Part shown: positions 1-11,089 of the stretch, in pieces | Layout: each line of letters starts with the position of its first letter | How positions within the stretch are numbered: position 1 is the stretch's first letter | Assembly: GCF_023634065.1 (NCBI RefSeq) | Contig: NZ_JALKCV010000012.1 | Coordinates: 106,600-170,599, forward strand | Origin: Microbulbifer litoralis | GTDB taxonomy: Bacteria > Pseudomonadota > Gammaproteobacteria > Pseudomonadales > Cellvibrionaceae | Reading direction: 5' to 3' | DNA: 64,000 bases | Notes under the pieces: generated by a model | Database searches by the model: none | What the model was told of the DNA's origin: nothing | Seen by the model: the letters and a program-made list of their open reading frames with translations, nothing else | Program-made: the position numbers and the translations under genes

Positions 1-1126
1 TAAAGCCCGCCGCATCCGCAACGTCTCGAGCTTTAACAACATTTGAGCCTTCATATAGTTCTACATCTCCACCCATTGGCAGATGTGAATTATCTGTTCC
101 CCACCAGTCCGCATAGCTGAACAGCAGAGAATTGAAAGACTCGTTACGATAGCCGTTGTAGAAGGCTTCAAACAGATACTCGGAGGAGTCGTTGGGAGCC
201 CACTGCAAAGAGACATTTACAGCCGGACGCTCACGTTTACCCGTGAAGTCACTGGCAAAGATTGCATCCCGACCCAGGATGTAGGGGACCTCTTCACCAT
301 TGATGCTCAATGTAGAGCCGGCACTGTTCGGTAGACCACTTTCAAGACCCGGTGTCCAGATCGGGTCTTCAGCAACATTCGGGTGGTTTAGAAACAGACG
401 CTCGTAGGGAAGCAGACCTTCGGGTGCATCAGCCGTTACAAACGGGACTACGGCCCCCGGAGTTACACTCTGGTCCCGGTAAGTTGTTTCCGCGTAGGAT
501 AAATTCACCAGTGCCCCGAATCTGCCGGCCTCGGTTTCCCAGCTGTTGGAGAACAATCCACTCAGTACCGGATCAGTGGAATCAGACTGCTCTTGATAGA
601 TCCCACGAGCGGCAAATACAGCTTTGCTGCCATCGAAATCGAACGGGCGATGAGTCCGAATATCAATCTGACCGGCAATACCACTGGAAATCTGGGATGC
701 ATTACGGGTCTTGTAGACATCCACTCCAGCCAGGAGGCTTGCAGGGATGTCTGCCAATGCGACGTATCGGCCTGAAGCAGTAAAGAGCTGGCGACCATTG
801 ACCGTGGTAGTAACGTCATCGAGGCCGCGTATAGCCACTTTGGAGACTTCGCCTGAGCCGCGATCTGTTACCTGCACCCCAGACACTCTCTGCAATGCTT
901 CCGCAACATTGTTATCGGGGAACTTACCAATGTCCTCAGCGACAATAGAGTCAACGATCTGCATTTTCTGCTGTTTGATCTCGATCGCTTTTTCCAAGCT
1001 GGCACGGACACCGGTAACGACAACCTCTTCGAGCGCCTGATCACTCTGGGTCTGCGCGATAACCTGCGCACTACCCACAGCCGTAACCATGGCGATAGAG
1101 GAACTCAGCAATCGTTGCTTGAACAT
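1..1126 (-). CDS. TonB-dependent receptor, N-terminal part (cut by window edge)
   Basis: The first 375 residues of an outer-membrane TonB-dependent receptor read leftward and run off the window. A signal peptide (MFKQRLLSSS start, cleavage near VIAQ) is followed by a TonB-box-like stretch LEEVVVTG at about residues 31-38 and the plug signature EDIGKFPDNNVAEALQRVSG. That plug form is typical of the Caulobacter-type receptors that import oligosaccharides. The start ATG at 1126 is preceded by GGGAGA at a suitable distance. The barrel is not visible, so the substrate cannot be judged; the neighbouring arabinanase makes an arabino-oligosaccharide or other pectic oligomer plausible (inference). Confidence 0.9.
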   Translation of the reverse strand, partial: MFKQRLLSSSIAMVTAVGSAQVIAQTQSDQALEEVVVTGVRASLEKAIEIKQQKMQIVDSIVAEDIGKFPDNNVAEALQRVSGVQVTDRGSGEVSKVAIRGLDDVTTTVNGRQLFTASGRYVALADIPASLLAGVDVYKTRNASQISSGIAGQIDIRTHRPFDFDGSKAVFAARGIYQEQSDSTDPVLSGLFSNSWETEAGRFGALVNLSYAETTYRDQSVTPGAVVPFVTADAPEGLLPYERLFLNHPNVAEDPIWTPGLESGLPNSAGSTLSINGEEVPYILGRDAIFASDFTGKRERPAVNVSLQWAPNDSSEYLFEAFYNGYRNESFNSLLFSYADWWGTDNSHLPMGGDVELYEGSNVVKARDVADAAGF

Positions 1127-1628
1127 AATCATCTCCCATCTGGGTGTTATTATTTTGCTGCCGAATTTTCAGGGCCCGGTCGTACAGCACCTGGCCCGGT
1201 GAACACCGCGCTAAACGTCAGCGGGCGCTGTTGCCAGACTCGATTCCACCCACGGGTTGCGCAAAGCGTTCGGGATGTGGAAGGAGTCGTGGCGGTAAGA
1301 ACCGGAATTGCTTGTCGAGAGCAGAGGGTTCTTGTTCGGAATCGGGCTGGTGCCGGCATTTCGGGTGTCGGCCGGGGAGGAGTAGCGCTGCCGTCCACGG
1401 AGGCCCGCCTGGGGCGTCGCGGCAGAGGAGCACTGTAAACGCGGTTCTCTCATCGCTCTATCCTCTCTCTACTTATTATTTTGGCGCGCTTTTCAACTCA
1501 AGTCGATGCGCACTCTCAATTTTGTATTCGGGTAGATCAGGGAGAACCTGTCTCTACGCCTATTTGTATTATGAATCGGCATATTATCCAGCAAATTTTC
1601 GCTAGTCAACGCCCAATAAGTCCATTTT

Positions 1629-1657
1629 GTTATACTTTATGATCAAAATAGATACAA
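1629..1657 (-). promoter_or_regulatory. Candidate sigma70 promoter for the leftward TonB receptor
   Basis: On the minus strand TTGTAT (1652-1657) and TATAAC (1629-1634) are separated by exactly 17 bases in an AT-rich island. If used, the transcript has an untranslated leader of about 500 bases before the ATG at 1126, which is long. It is a pattern match only. Confidence 0.4.
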
Positions 1658-1843
1658 TTTATTGATTTCCTCCCTTTCCCGCCATTCTTCTTACCCGCCC
1701 TGACAGCCGGACTCAAAAGCTCTTCGCAGTCGGACATCCAGGTCGGCTTTGGCCTGTTAGCGGCCGATTGGCAGGGTTTTATCGCGCGATACCGGCCTTG
1801 ATTCGCGTTAAGAAGTGCCGTCTAAGGTGTCTGCCAGAACATA

Positions 1844-1860
1844 ATATTATTGTAATACCA
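1844..1860 (+). promoter_or_regulatory. Candidate operator shared by the arabinan GH43 genes
   Basis: The 17-mer ATATTATTGTAATACCA lies 163 bases before the arabinanase start. It matches 16 of 17 positions with ATATTATTATAATACCA at 24998-25014, in the divergent promoter region of the other arabinan locus. Both copies have the same orientation relative to a rightward GH43 gene. The regulator is not identified and is not obviously encoded in the window. Confidence 0.45.
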
Positions 1861-2022
1861 TAACTCTATTGGCAAGATGGCCATTCCCTTGGCATTGATG
1901 CCGCTTTCCAGCCGTACCAGACAGCGGTCAGCACCCGGCCTCACTAGGGTGAATTTGTCTTCCGGGTGACTGCTGGGGATTAAAAAGTCAAAAAATAAAG
2001 ATAATGATGAGGGAGGCTTTCG

Positions 2023-5000
2023 ATGAAAGTTGCCGCGACAATCGGCAGGCTTACGCTTGCGCTCAGTATTTTTCTACCGCTCTACGGATGTGACGGAGAT
2101 TCCTCGTCACCACCGGAGACGTACACACTGGAAGGCCCTCCAGAGGAGGAGGTCCCGGGTCCCGACCCGCAGCCCGAACGGGAAAAAGTCCCCGACACAG
2201 CCAATCCCACCGCAAACGCCAGCGACATCCAGTACAACGATATGCCCGTTCACGACCCATCGGTCATCCGCGATGGCGACGGTAGCTACTATGTCTTCGG
2301 CTCTCATCTCGCCGCCGCGAAGTCCAGCGACCTGATGACCTGGGAAACCGTCGCAGACGGTATAACCGCAGACACAGTCGACGAAAACATCCTGTTCACC
2401 ACCTACTCCAGCGAAATCGCCGAAGGTATCGAGTGGGTGGGTGGCCACAAGGGCTCCTGGGCCGCGGACGTGATCCAGCTCGGTGACGGCCGTTACTACT
2501 TCTACTACAACCACTGCGCCAACCCCGAAAGCGAAGCCGGCGATTGCAATGCGCCGCGCTCCTACCTGGGCGTCGCCGTCTCCGATTCGATCGAGGGCCC
2601 CTACACCGACCTGGGCATTTTCCTGCGTTCCGGCATGACCGCCGAAGAAGTTGCCGCGGGCTACGGTCCCGAAGGCATCGAGAGCTACGACCCCAGCATC
2701 CACCCCAATACCATCGACCCGGACGTCTTCTACGATAACGACGGCAAGCTGTGGATGACCTACGGCTCCTATTCCGGCGGTATCTTTATCCTGGAGATGG
2801 ACGAGTCCACCGGTATGCCCGTGGCCGGCCAGGGCTACGGCAAGCACCTCACCGGCGGCGACCACAGCGCCATCGAGGGCAGCTACATGCTGTACAGCCC
2901 GGAGAGTGACTACTACTACCTGTTCATGTCCTTCGGCGGCTTCGTTTCCACCGATGGCTACAACATCCGCGTGGCGCGTTCGCGCAATCCGGATGGCCCC
3001 TTCCTGGATGCGAAGGGCAACGATATGGCCGAGGCCCGCGGCAACTGGGACAGCATCGAGCCCTACGGCGTGAAACTGATGGGCGGGTTTGAATTCGAAT
3101 CCCACGTCGGCGACCCGATCGCGAGCCGCGGCTACCTGTCACCGGGCCACAACTCTGCCTACTACGATGCGGAGACTGGCAAACACCTGCTGTTCACCCA
3201 CACCCGCTTCCCCGATCGCGGTGAGCAACACTCGGTGCGAGTCCACGAACTGTATGTCAATGCCGATGGCTGGCTGGTGGCCTCCCCCCAGCGCTATGCG
3301 CCGATCGAGGGCGACAACATTGTCGACAGCAACGACCTGAACGGCACCTACAAATTCATCAACCACGGCAAGGACATCAATCGCGAGGCCAAGCGGACCC
3401 AGTACATCACCCTCAATGACGACGGCAGTGTCAGCGGCGAGATCACCGGCAACTATGTGCACGATGTGGACATCCCTCGACAGATTCACTTCAGCCTGGA
3501 AATCGACGGAGCCACCGTGGAATACGAAGGCGTGACCCAGTGGCAATGGAACGCGCAGGCGGAAAAACTGGTGCCGGTATTCACCGCCGTTTCCGGCAGT
3601 GGCGAATCCATCTGGGGCCTGAGAATGGACGACCGAGGGGATTCTGCCACGCTGGGTGCCATTACCGCGGACCTGGGCCTGCCGCAGAGCACCACGGACA
3701 GCCAGGTCAATCTGCCCACCCGCACCACCCGCGGGGGAACCATCGAGTGGCTGAGCAGCAACGACCAGGTGATCAAGCCCAGCGGCCGCGTCATTCGCCC
3801 GAACGTGGGCGACGGGGACCAGACGGTGACGCTGACCGCCAACGTCAGCCTGAACGGCATCACCACCAGTGCCAACTTCACGGTCACGGTACCGGAGCGC
3901 CAGCTGTACAACCGCACCGCCTGGTATCCGTTTGAAGACGACCTGGCGGAATCCGCCGGGCGCTTTGCCGCCGGCACCGCCACCGGCAGCCTGATCTCCG
4001 ATGAAAACGGCAGTGTCGCCTTCGCCGCCGGCCACGACGGCCGGGCATTGCAGCTGGACGGCAGCAACGGGGTGGAACTGCCGGGTGGACTGATCGATAG
4101 CTACGAGTACACGGTATCCTTCTGGGCCAACCCCACGGTGATTACGGCCTTCAGCACCACCTTCTTCGGCGCAGTAAACGAGCAAACCGACAATAACGGC
4201 AATGACTTCTCCAACAACTGGTTAAGCTTTGTTCCCCAAGGCTGGGACGGCAACACCATGCTCTGGGGTGGTAGTGAACTCTATTTTGATGGCACCGCAG
4301 GCGAGAGGATTCCGGAGGGTGATTGGAGCCATATGGCCTTCGCGGTGGACAACGGCTTGGTGAATGTCTACCTGAATGGTGAACTGAAGTTCTCTGCCGG
4401 CAACATCACCGATTACTTCTCAGAAAACACCGGCAAGTTTGCGCTGGGTGTCAACTACTGGGACCAGCCCTTCAACGGCCTGATCGACGAGTTCAAGGTC
4501 TACGAGAGCGCGCTGACTGCGGAGGAAGTCCGCTTCCTGGATATCGAAAACAAAAGCGACGCAGAGCTGCTGGCCTCCGCCGCGGCGATCCTGGACCCGG
4601 GCGACCTATCCGCCGTCAGCGAGGACCTGGCACTGCCGGTAACCGGCCCCTACGCCGCGGCCATCCGCTGGACCTCGTCCGATCCCGCCGCCATTACCAT
4701 CGACGGCGACACCGGGGTGGTCACCCGTCCGCAGGGCGCGGATGCCCTGGTTACCCTGACCGCGGAGCTGCGCCTGAATGGCGCACAGGCGACCAGGACC
4801 TTCGAGGCAACGGTGCTATCCAACGACCTGCCCTCCCCGGTCGCCAGCTACGGCTTCGAGCAGACGCTGGGCGAAGCCACCGGTAACTTCGGTTCCGGTA
4901 CCACCGTCGGTGCCACGATCGACGAGCCAGCGGAAAGCAGTATCGCCTACGCTGAGGGTGTTGTGGGCCAGGCCGCGGTATTTGACGGCCGGACCGGTGT

Positions 5001-5466
5001 GGTTCTGCCGGACGACCTGATTGGCGACCACAATTACAGCTTCACGCTGTGGCTGAACCCGTCCGCACTGACGGACTTCACCACCACCTTTTTCGGCTGG
5101 GCGACCGACAGCAGTTGGATCAGCCTGGTGCCCCAGGGGGGCGAGGGTGAGACCAAGCTGTGGTCCGGCACCGCCTGGTACGATGCCAACACCGGTGAAC
5201 TGATTTCCGCACACACCTGGACCCATCTGGCGGTTACCGTCAAAGGCGGCGAAACCCGGGTGTTCATCAACGGCGAGGAAAAATTCAGCGGCAGCAACTT
5301 CCCGGACATCTTCGGTGCAGTGGAAACCAGCCATTTCGCGCTGGGCGTCAACTATTGGGATATCCCCTACGACGGCATGATGGACGAGCTGAAGATCTAC
5401 GGGGATGCGGTTCCGGCAACGGATATCCTCAAGCTCTATGAGGCGGAATTGCTGGCGGAGGACTGA
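2023..5466 (+). CDS. Lipoprotein GH43 endo-1,5-alpha-L-arabinanase with duplicated Ig-LamG modules
   Basis: Predicted to cleave alpha-1,5-arabinan outside the cell or at its surface. The signal peptide ends in lipobox LYGC (Cys23). The GH43 five-bladed propeller spans about residues 70-430: VHDPSVI gives the general base Asp78, TIDPDVF the modulating Asp232, and HSAIEGSYM the likely acid Glu285. The FGSHLAAAKSSDL stretch resembles GH43 subfamily 4. A C-terminal arabinanase beta domain follows (about 440-540). Then come two tandem units, each an atrophied Ig-like domain plus a LamG/concanavalin-like domain (about 555-850 and 870-1140). FALGVNYWD occurs in both LamG copies, so the tail arose by internal duplication. 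At 1147 residues it is far longer than a plain arabinanase. GAGGGAGG precedes the ATG. Confidence 0.92.
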   Translation: MKVAATIGRLTLALSIFLPLYGCDGDSSSPPETYTLEGPPEEEVPGPDPQPEREKVPDTANPTANASDIQYNDMPVHDPSVIRDGDGSYYVFGSHLAAAKSSDLMTWETVADGITADTVDENILFTTYSSEIAEGIEWVGGHKGSWAADVIQLGDGRYYFYYNHCANPESEAGDCNAPRSYLGVAVSDSIEGPYTDLGIFLRSGMTAEEVAAGYGPEGIESYDPSIHPNTIDPDVFYDNDGKLWMTYGSYSGGIFILEMDESTGMPVAGQGYGKHLTGGDHSAIEGSYMLYSPESDYYYLFMSFGGFVSTDGYNIRVARSRNPDGPFLDAKGNDMAEARGNWDSIEPYGVKLMGGFEFESHVGDPIASRGYLSPGHNSAYYDAETGKHLLFTHTRFPDRGEQHSVRVHELYVNADGWLVASPQRYAPIEGDNIVDSNDLNGTYKFINHGKDINREAKRTQYITLNDDGSVSGEITGNYVHDVDIPRQIHFSLEIDGATVEYEGVTQWQWNAQAEKLVPVFTAVSGSGESIWGLRMDDRGDSATLGAITADLGLPQSTTDSQVNLPTRTTRGGTIEWLSSNDQVIKPSGRVIRPNVGDGDQTVTLTANVSLNGITTSANFTVTVPERQLYNRTAWYPFEDDLAESAGRFAAGTATGSLISDENGSVAFAAGHDGRALQLDGSNGVELPGGLIDSYEYTVSFWANPTVITAFSTTFFGAVNEQTDNNGNDFSNNWLSFVPQGWDGNTMLWGGSELYFDGTAGERIPEGDWSHMAFAVDNGLVNVYLNGELKFSAGNITDYFSENTGKFALGVNYWDQPFNGLIDEFKVYESALTAEEVRFLDIENKSDAELLASAAAILDPGDLSAVSEDLALPVTGPYAAAIRWTSSDPAAITIDGDTGVVTRPQGADALVTLTAELRLNGAQATRTFEATVLSNDLPSPVASYGFEQTLGEATGNFGSGTTVGATIDEPAESSIAYAEGVVGQAAVFDGRTGVVLPDDLIGDHNYSFTLWLNPSALTDFTTTFFGWATDSSWISLVPQGGEGETKLWSGTAWYDANTGELISAHTWTHLAVTVKGGETRVFINGEEKFSGSNFPDIFGAVETSHFALGVNYWDIPYDGMMDELKIYGDAVPATDILKLYEAELLAED

Positions 5467-5502
5467 TGTTCAATAAACAATGGTATCGATAACCTGATTT
5501 GT

Positions 5503-5540
5503 GAACGAATGGGCGGCCTTCGGGCCGCCCATTTTCGTTC
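5503..5540 (+). terminator. Rho-independent terminator after the arabinanase
   Basis: GGGCGGCC-TTCG-GGCCGCCC (5511-5530) forms an 8-bp GC stem on a stable UUCG-type tetraloop, extended by AAT/ATT pairs and followed by ATTTTC. The flanking GAACGA/TTCGTTC makes the structure nearly symmetrical. Confidence 0.8.
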
Positions 5541-5654
5541 TGTACTACACTGCGGCGGGTTAACCCGCGACCTTGCGCCAGTTACCATGCCGTATGGCTG
5601 GCGCCCTTCGGCAGCATACAGCGTTTTCGGACAACCCAAATCTCGGGAGAAGTC

Positions 5655-6308
5655 ATGAGCAACATATTCCTTATCGGTGCCACCGGCGGTATCGGTTCCC
5701 GGCTCGGCCCCATGCTGGTCGCCGCGGGCCACACTGTCACCGGCCTGCATCGCAAGCCGGAACAGGCGGACGTCCTGCAGGGAAAAGGCATTGAACCCTA
5801 TCAGGGCGACCTGATGGCGATGACGGCCGCCGATTTCACTGAAGCCACCAAGGGGCACGATATCATCGTCTTTTCCGCCGGCGCGGCGGGCAGTGGCCCG
5901 GACCGTACCACCGCAATCGATGGCCGGGGGCCGGTCAAATTGCTCGAGGCCGCCAGGGCCAACGGCATATCGCGCCTGTACCTGGTTTCGGCGTTTATGG
6001 ATGCCCGCCGGGACAAACCGCAGAAGGAGGGATTCGAGCATTACATAAAGAATAAACGGCAGGCAGACAATGCGGTCGCGGCCTCGGATCTCGACTGGGT
6101 GATTGTCCGGCCGGGTACCCTGGTGAGCGAGGATGGCGACGGTCGGGTGAATGCCGGCCTGGCAATACCCTATGGCACCGTAGCCCGTGGCAACGTGGCC
6201 GCTGCCCTGGCCTGCCTGATTGAGACGCCCGAAATAAAACGGGAAATTATCGAGCTGACAGATGGCGACACCCCGGTTGGGGATGCCGTGCGCTCGTTCA
6301 TACGGTAA
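5655..6308 (+). CDS. NAD(P)-binding (atypical SDR / NmrA-like) protein
   Basis: A 217-residue Rossmann-fold protein with the N-terminal dinucleotide motif GATGGIGSRLG (residues 8-18) and the downstream VIVRPGTL seen in atypical short-chain dehydrogenases that act as NAD(P)-sensing or reductase proteins. There is no signal peptide, so it is cytosolic. GGGAGAAG sits upstream of the ATG. It is a clear paralogue of the protein at 61062-61724 (ITGGIG, DLDWLILRPSLLV), which is in a TetR-controlled operon. It stands alone between two polysaccharide enzymes, and the sequence does not show its substrate. Confidence 0.8.
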   Translation: MSNIFLIGATGGIGSRLGPMLVAAGHTVTGLHRKPEQADVLQGKGIEPYQGDLMAMTAADFTEATKGHDIIVFSAGAAGSGPDRTTAIDGRGPVKLLEAARANGISRLYLVSAFMDARRDKPQKEGFEHYIKNKRQADNAVAASDLDWVIVRPGTLVSEDGDGRVNAGLAIPYGTVARGNVAAALACLIETPEIKREIIELTDGDTPVGDAVRSFIR

Positions 6309-6325
6309 CGGCTTCAAACCGATGT

Positions 6326-6380
6326 CGCCCCGGCATCCGGGGCGGAACCCGTTGAAACAGGGGATGGCAGAACCATCCCC
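6326..6380. terminator. Two hairpins in a convergent gap
   Basis: CGCCCCGG-CAT-CCGGGGCG (6326-6344) and GGGGATGG-CAGAA-CCATCCCC (6360-6380) lie between the converging genes ending at 6308 and 6393. Neither has a long T-run, so they may serve both strands weakly or act as 3' stabilisers. Confidence 0.5.
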
Positions 6381-6392
6381 CGCACCGGCATT

Positions 6393-8393
6393 TTACTGCA
6401 GCGCCGGTGTATCCCAATTCACCCAGCGGCCGCGATCGACACTGAAATTGCCATCGGTGCGCACCACATTGGTATTCGCAGAGCCGCTGCCGATCAGGAA
6501 GCGGTCGACGAAGTCATCCAGCTCCGCCTGCTGTGAGGACGGAAACTGGCAGTGACTGTGCCCACCGACCTGCGACACTCCCATATGGTCGGGAATACCC
6601 AGCGCGTGCCAGATCTCCCGCGCCACCACCGAGGCGGTGTAGGTACTCTCGTTGCCGAGCCACTCCATATCGGTATTTTCAATCACCAGCAGCGCCCTCG
6701 GAGCGACCAGCCCCATGACCTCGTGATGGTCGAACGGCAAGCGTGTGGCGGCGTTGGAAAACTGCGAAAAGGAATCGCGGAACCAGACGTTCTCCGTCAC
6801 TATCTGGCTCAGCGTCTGCACATTCTGGCCGGCGGCCCGCTGCGCATCCGATACCCGCCAGGCGGCGGCGCCACCGGAGCCGGATTCCTGCGGGATGGTC
6901 AGGTCGATACGTTCGTCCAGTGCACCCGCGATCAACGCACCCTTGCCGTTGCGGGAACAGCCGGTGACCCCCAGGCGCGAGGGATCGATATCGCTTCCCG
7001 GAGTCTGCTCCAGCGCATCGATCAGGCGGCTTACGCCCCAGGCCCAGGCACTCATGGCACCGGCGGAATGGCTACTGCCGTACAGCTGGTAAAACTTGCC
7101 CTGCCCGCGCGACCCTCCATCCAACTGCTCCGCAATCTCGCTGTTGGGGAAATTGATGACCGCGACGCCGCGATTGCGCAGGGCATCGTTGTTGAGATTG
7201 GAACCCCCCATACCGATCATCGCCGGATAGGGCGGCTGGCCCGTGGTGGGCAGGCTGATGGAGGCATTGAAGGAGATCGAGTTGCCGCCGGCGGAGACGT
7301 TCACGGTAATACCGGAACCGTTGCCGGAGCCACTGACGCTGGCGGTCTCCGGCGCGGGCTTCTCGCCCAGTTCGTAGTGCTGGGCCTGGGCGCTGATCTC
7401 GGCGCGCCGGCAGGTCCATTCATCGCGGGAGGTGATATCCGTACCGCTCATCGAGCGGAAGGGATCCGGCAGGCTGCCGATATCCGGCAGCTGGCTGTAG
7501 GAAGGCATGGATGGCACAGCGCAGTCCCGCCCGGAGTTTTCGCCACCGGAAGAACCGCCGGAACCGGACGAACTGCTGCCGGACGAGGAACTGCTCGAGG
7601 AAGAGCCGCCTCCGGACACGGCTCCGAAGCCGATATAGCCACTGCAGTGCAACCATTCGCTATTGGAGCCACCACCACAGCTGTCGTTGCCCCAGGCGCC
7701 GGTGTTGACAGCCTGGTCCTCGGCCTGCCGCGTTTCGCCGTTTACCTGGATATAGTCCACCTGCACATCCCGGTCCGTGCCGTTGTCGTTGGTAAACTCC
7801 AGTGTAATCTCTCCACCCAGGGCGCTCGTTGCCGTGTAGTCCTGCATGTTGCCGGCCAGGGTCCAGGTCTCCAGGGCGGTGCCGCCGACAGCGAGAGTGA
7901 CAGACTCCTGGCCACTGGTGCCGCGGGCCCTGACGAGGAAGGAATTGCCACCGCTGCCGGAGCCCGAGGAGCTGCTGCTGGAACCGGAACTGCTGGAACT
8001 GGAGGAGGAGCCGCCCGGCGGCGTGCCACTGCCGGTGCAGACGGGCAATTCAAAGCTGCCATCGTGGGTACCCTGGAAACCGAAACCGGCACTCTGCCCC
8101 ACTGCCAGATTGCCGTTCCAACTACAGCAATTGCTGAACGACGGCGTCACAGTGTCGCCACCGCTGACCTCAACATTCCAGCTACTGGTCACATTGGCCG
8201 GCTCGCCAAAATCCAGAACGACTTCCCATTCCGCGATGGCAGCGGGGCCATCGTTGGTGACAGTAACGTCCAGTTGATAGCCACTGCTCCAGATATTGGA
8301 GGGCGTTACCGTACAGCTATAGGAGGCCCAGGCCTGCCCAACCGGAAACAGGCAGGCCATTACAAGAAAAAATCGGTGTAGGCTTTTCATCAT
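6393..8393 (-). CDS. CBM2-CBM60-CE15 glucuronoyl methylesterase
   Basis: A secreted 666-residue esterase predicted to split ester bonds between 4-O-methyl-glucuronic acid of xylan and lignin alcohols. A signal peptide (MMKSLHRFFL, cleaved near AWA) leads to a CBM2-type module (about 22-120), a poly-Ser/Gly linker, a CBM60 xylan-binding module (about 150-255, RQAEDQ and SEWLHC), a second Ser linker and a CE15 domain (about 285-660). The family motif GCSRNGKGA contains Ser480. Glu503 lies in PQESGSGG and His612/His614 in GGHSHCQFP, giving a complete triad. The upstream ATG at 8447 is rejected because it would put a non-signal segment before the signal peptide; GTGGAGAT precedes the ATG at 8393. 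The neighbouring GH11/CE4 enzyme carries a homologous CBM60, so both target xylan. Confidence 0.93.
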   Translation of the reverse strand: MMKSLHRFFLVMACLFPVGQAWASYSCTVTPSNIWSSGYQLDVTVTNDGPAAIAEWEVVLDFGEPANVTSSWNVEVSGGDTVTPSFSNCCSWNGNLAVGQSAGFGFQGTHDGSFELPVCTGSGTPPGGSSSSSSSSGSSSSSSGSGSGGNSFLVRARGTSGQESVTLAVGGTALETWTLAGNMQDYTATSALGGEITLEFTNDNGTDRDVQVDYIQVNGETRQAEDQAVNTGAWGNDSCGGGSNSEWLHCSGYIGFGAVSGGGSSSSSSSSGSSSSGSGGSSGGENSGRDCAVPSMPSYSQLPDIGSLPDPFRSMSGTDITSRDEWTCRRAEISAQAQHYELGEKPAPETASVSGSGNGSGITVNVSAGGNSISFNASISLPTTGQPPYPAMIGMGGSNLNNDALRNRGVAVINFPNSEIAEQLDGGSRGQGKFYQLYGSSHSAGAMSAWAWGVSRLIDALEQTPGSDIDPSRLGVTGCSRNGKGALIAGALDERIDLTIPQESGSGGAAAWRVSDAQRAAGQNVQTLSQIVTENVWFRDSFSQFSNAATRLPFDHHEVMGLVAPRALLVIENTDMEWLGNESTYTASVVAREIWHALGIPDHMGVSQVGGHSHCQFPSSQQAELDDFVDRFLIGSGSANTNVVRTDGNFSVDRGRWVNWDTPALQ

Positions 8394-8491
8394 CGTATCT
8401 CCACTGGGGTGACTCCCCGACAGCGGCTCAATGCGCCGGAAAAACAACCGCTACCGGAGGAGTCTGCCCGTTTGATTCTTATGTTTTCCTG

Positions 8492-8660
8492 GCCCGGATA
8501 TTTCACCAGGCCGCTTAGTATTCAGCGTAATTTTATGTTTTCGTTAATGTTTTCAGGGATCTCCGCGGGGACAGATTGTCACCGGCCAATGCTGGCCACG
8601 CCCTCGCTTGATCTCTGCACGCTCAGCGCGATCATCGTGGCTCCTGTGAAATATCCGGGC
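8492..8660. repeat. 169-bp segment bounded by 15-bp inverted repeats
   Basis: GCCCGGATATTTCAC (8492-8506) and its exact reverse complement (8646-8660) bound a segment with no supported gene. The right arm abuts the TA target of the MITE at 8663. The arrangement suggests a decayed or non-autonomous transposable element, into whose edge the MITE later inserted. The family is not identified. Confidence 0.5.
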
Positions 8661-8662
8661 TA

Positions 8663-8819
8663 GTGGCCCATGCGGAAAGTTGTGTAACTGTTCGCGTCGC
8701 CAAAGCGTCCAGCTCTGCGTTGAGAAAGCTTGAAATAGAACCACTATTCCTGCGCTTTCTCGCCTTGATCTGAACACTTTGGCTGTGCTCCTTAGTCACC
8801 AAACTTTCCGCATGGACCA

Positions 8820-8820
<1 letters not shown>
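8663..8820. mobile_element. 158-bp MITE, copy 1 (TA/CTAG target)
   Basis: A 158-bp element starting GTGGCCCATGCGGAAAGTT and ending with the inverted version of that 19-bp end (one mismatch). It is flanked by TA at 8661-8662 and 8821-8822, inside CTAG on both sides. A second copy at 28825-28982 has the same length and differs at only three positions. TIRs, TA duplication and CTAG preference fit a non-autonomous relative of IS630/Tc1-mariner elements (family knowledge; the parent element is not in the window). The right TA plus the first element base form the stop codon of the adjacent xylanase gene. Confidence 0.85.

Positions 8821-11089
<2,269 letters not shown>

Larger units (their letters stand above)
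1127..2022. other. 896-bp divergent intergenic region without a supported gene
   Basis: This lies between the leftward receptor and the rightward arabinanase. Short overlapping reading frames at 1144-1605 have no recognisable domain, no convincing ribosome-binding site and compete in several frames, so none is annotated. The right half is AT-rich and holds the candidate leftward promoter (1629-1657) and the arabinan-associated motif (1844-1860). Nothing else was recognised. Confidence 0.6.

Noticed and set aside
1144..1605. Overlapping short frames in the first intergenic region
   Set aside because: Several frames on both strands compete, with no codon bias or motif favouring one.
6552..8381. 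609-codon rightward frame opposite the CE15 gene
   Set aside because: Shadow frame; the minus strand encodes a complete CE15 triad and two binding modules.
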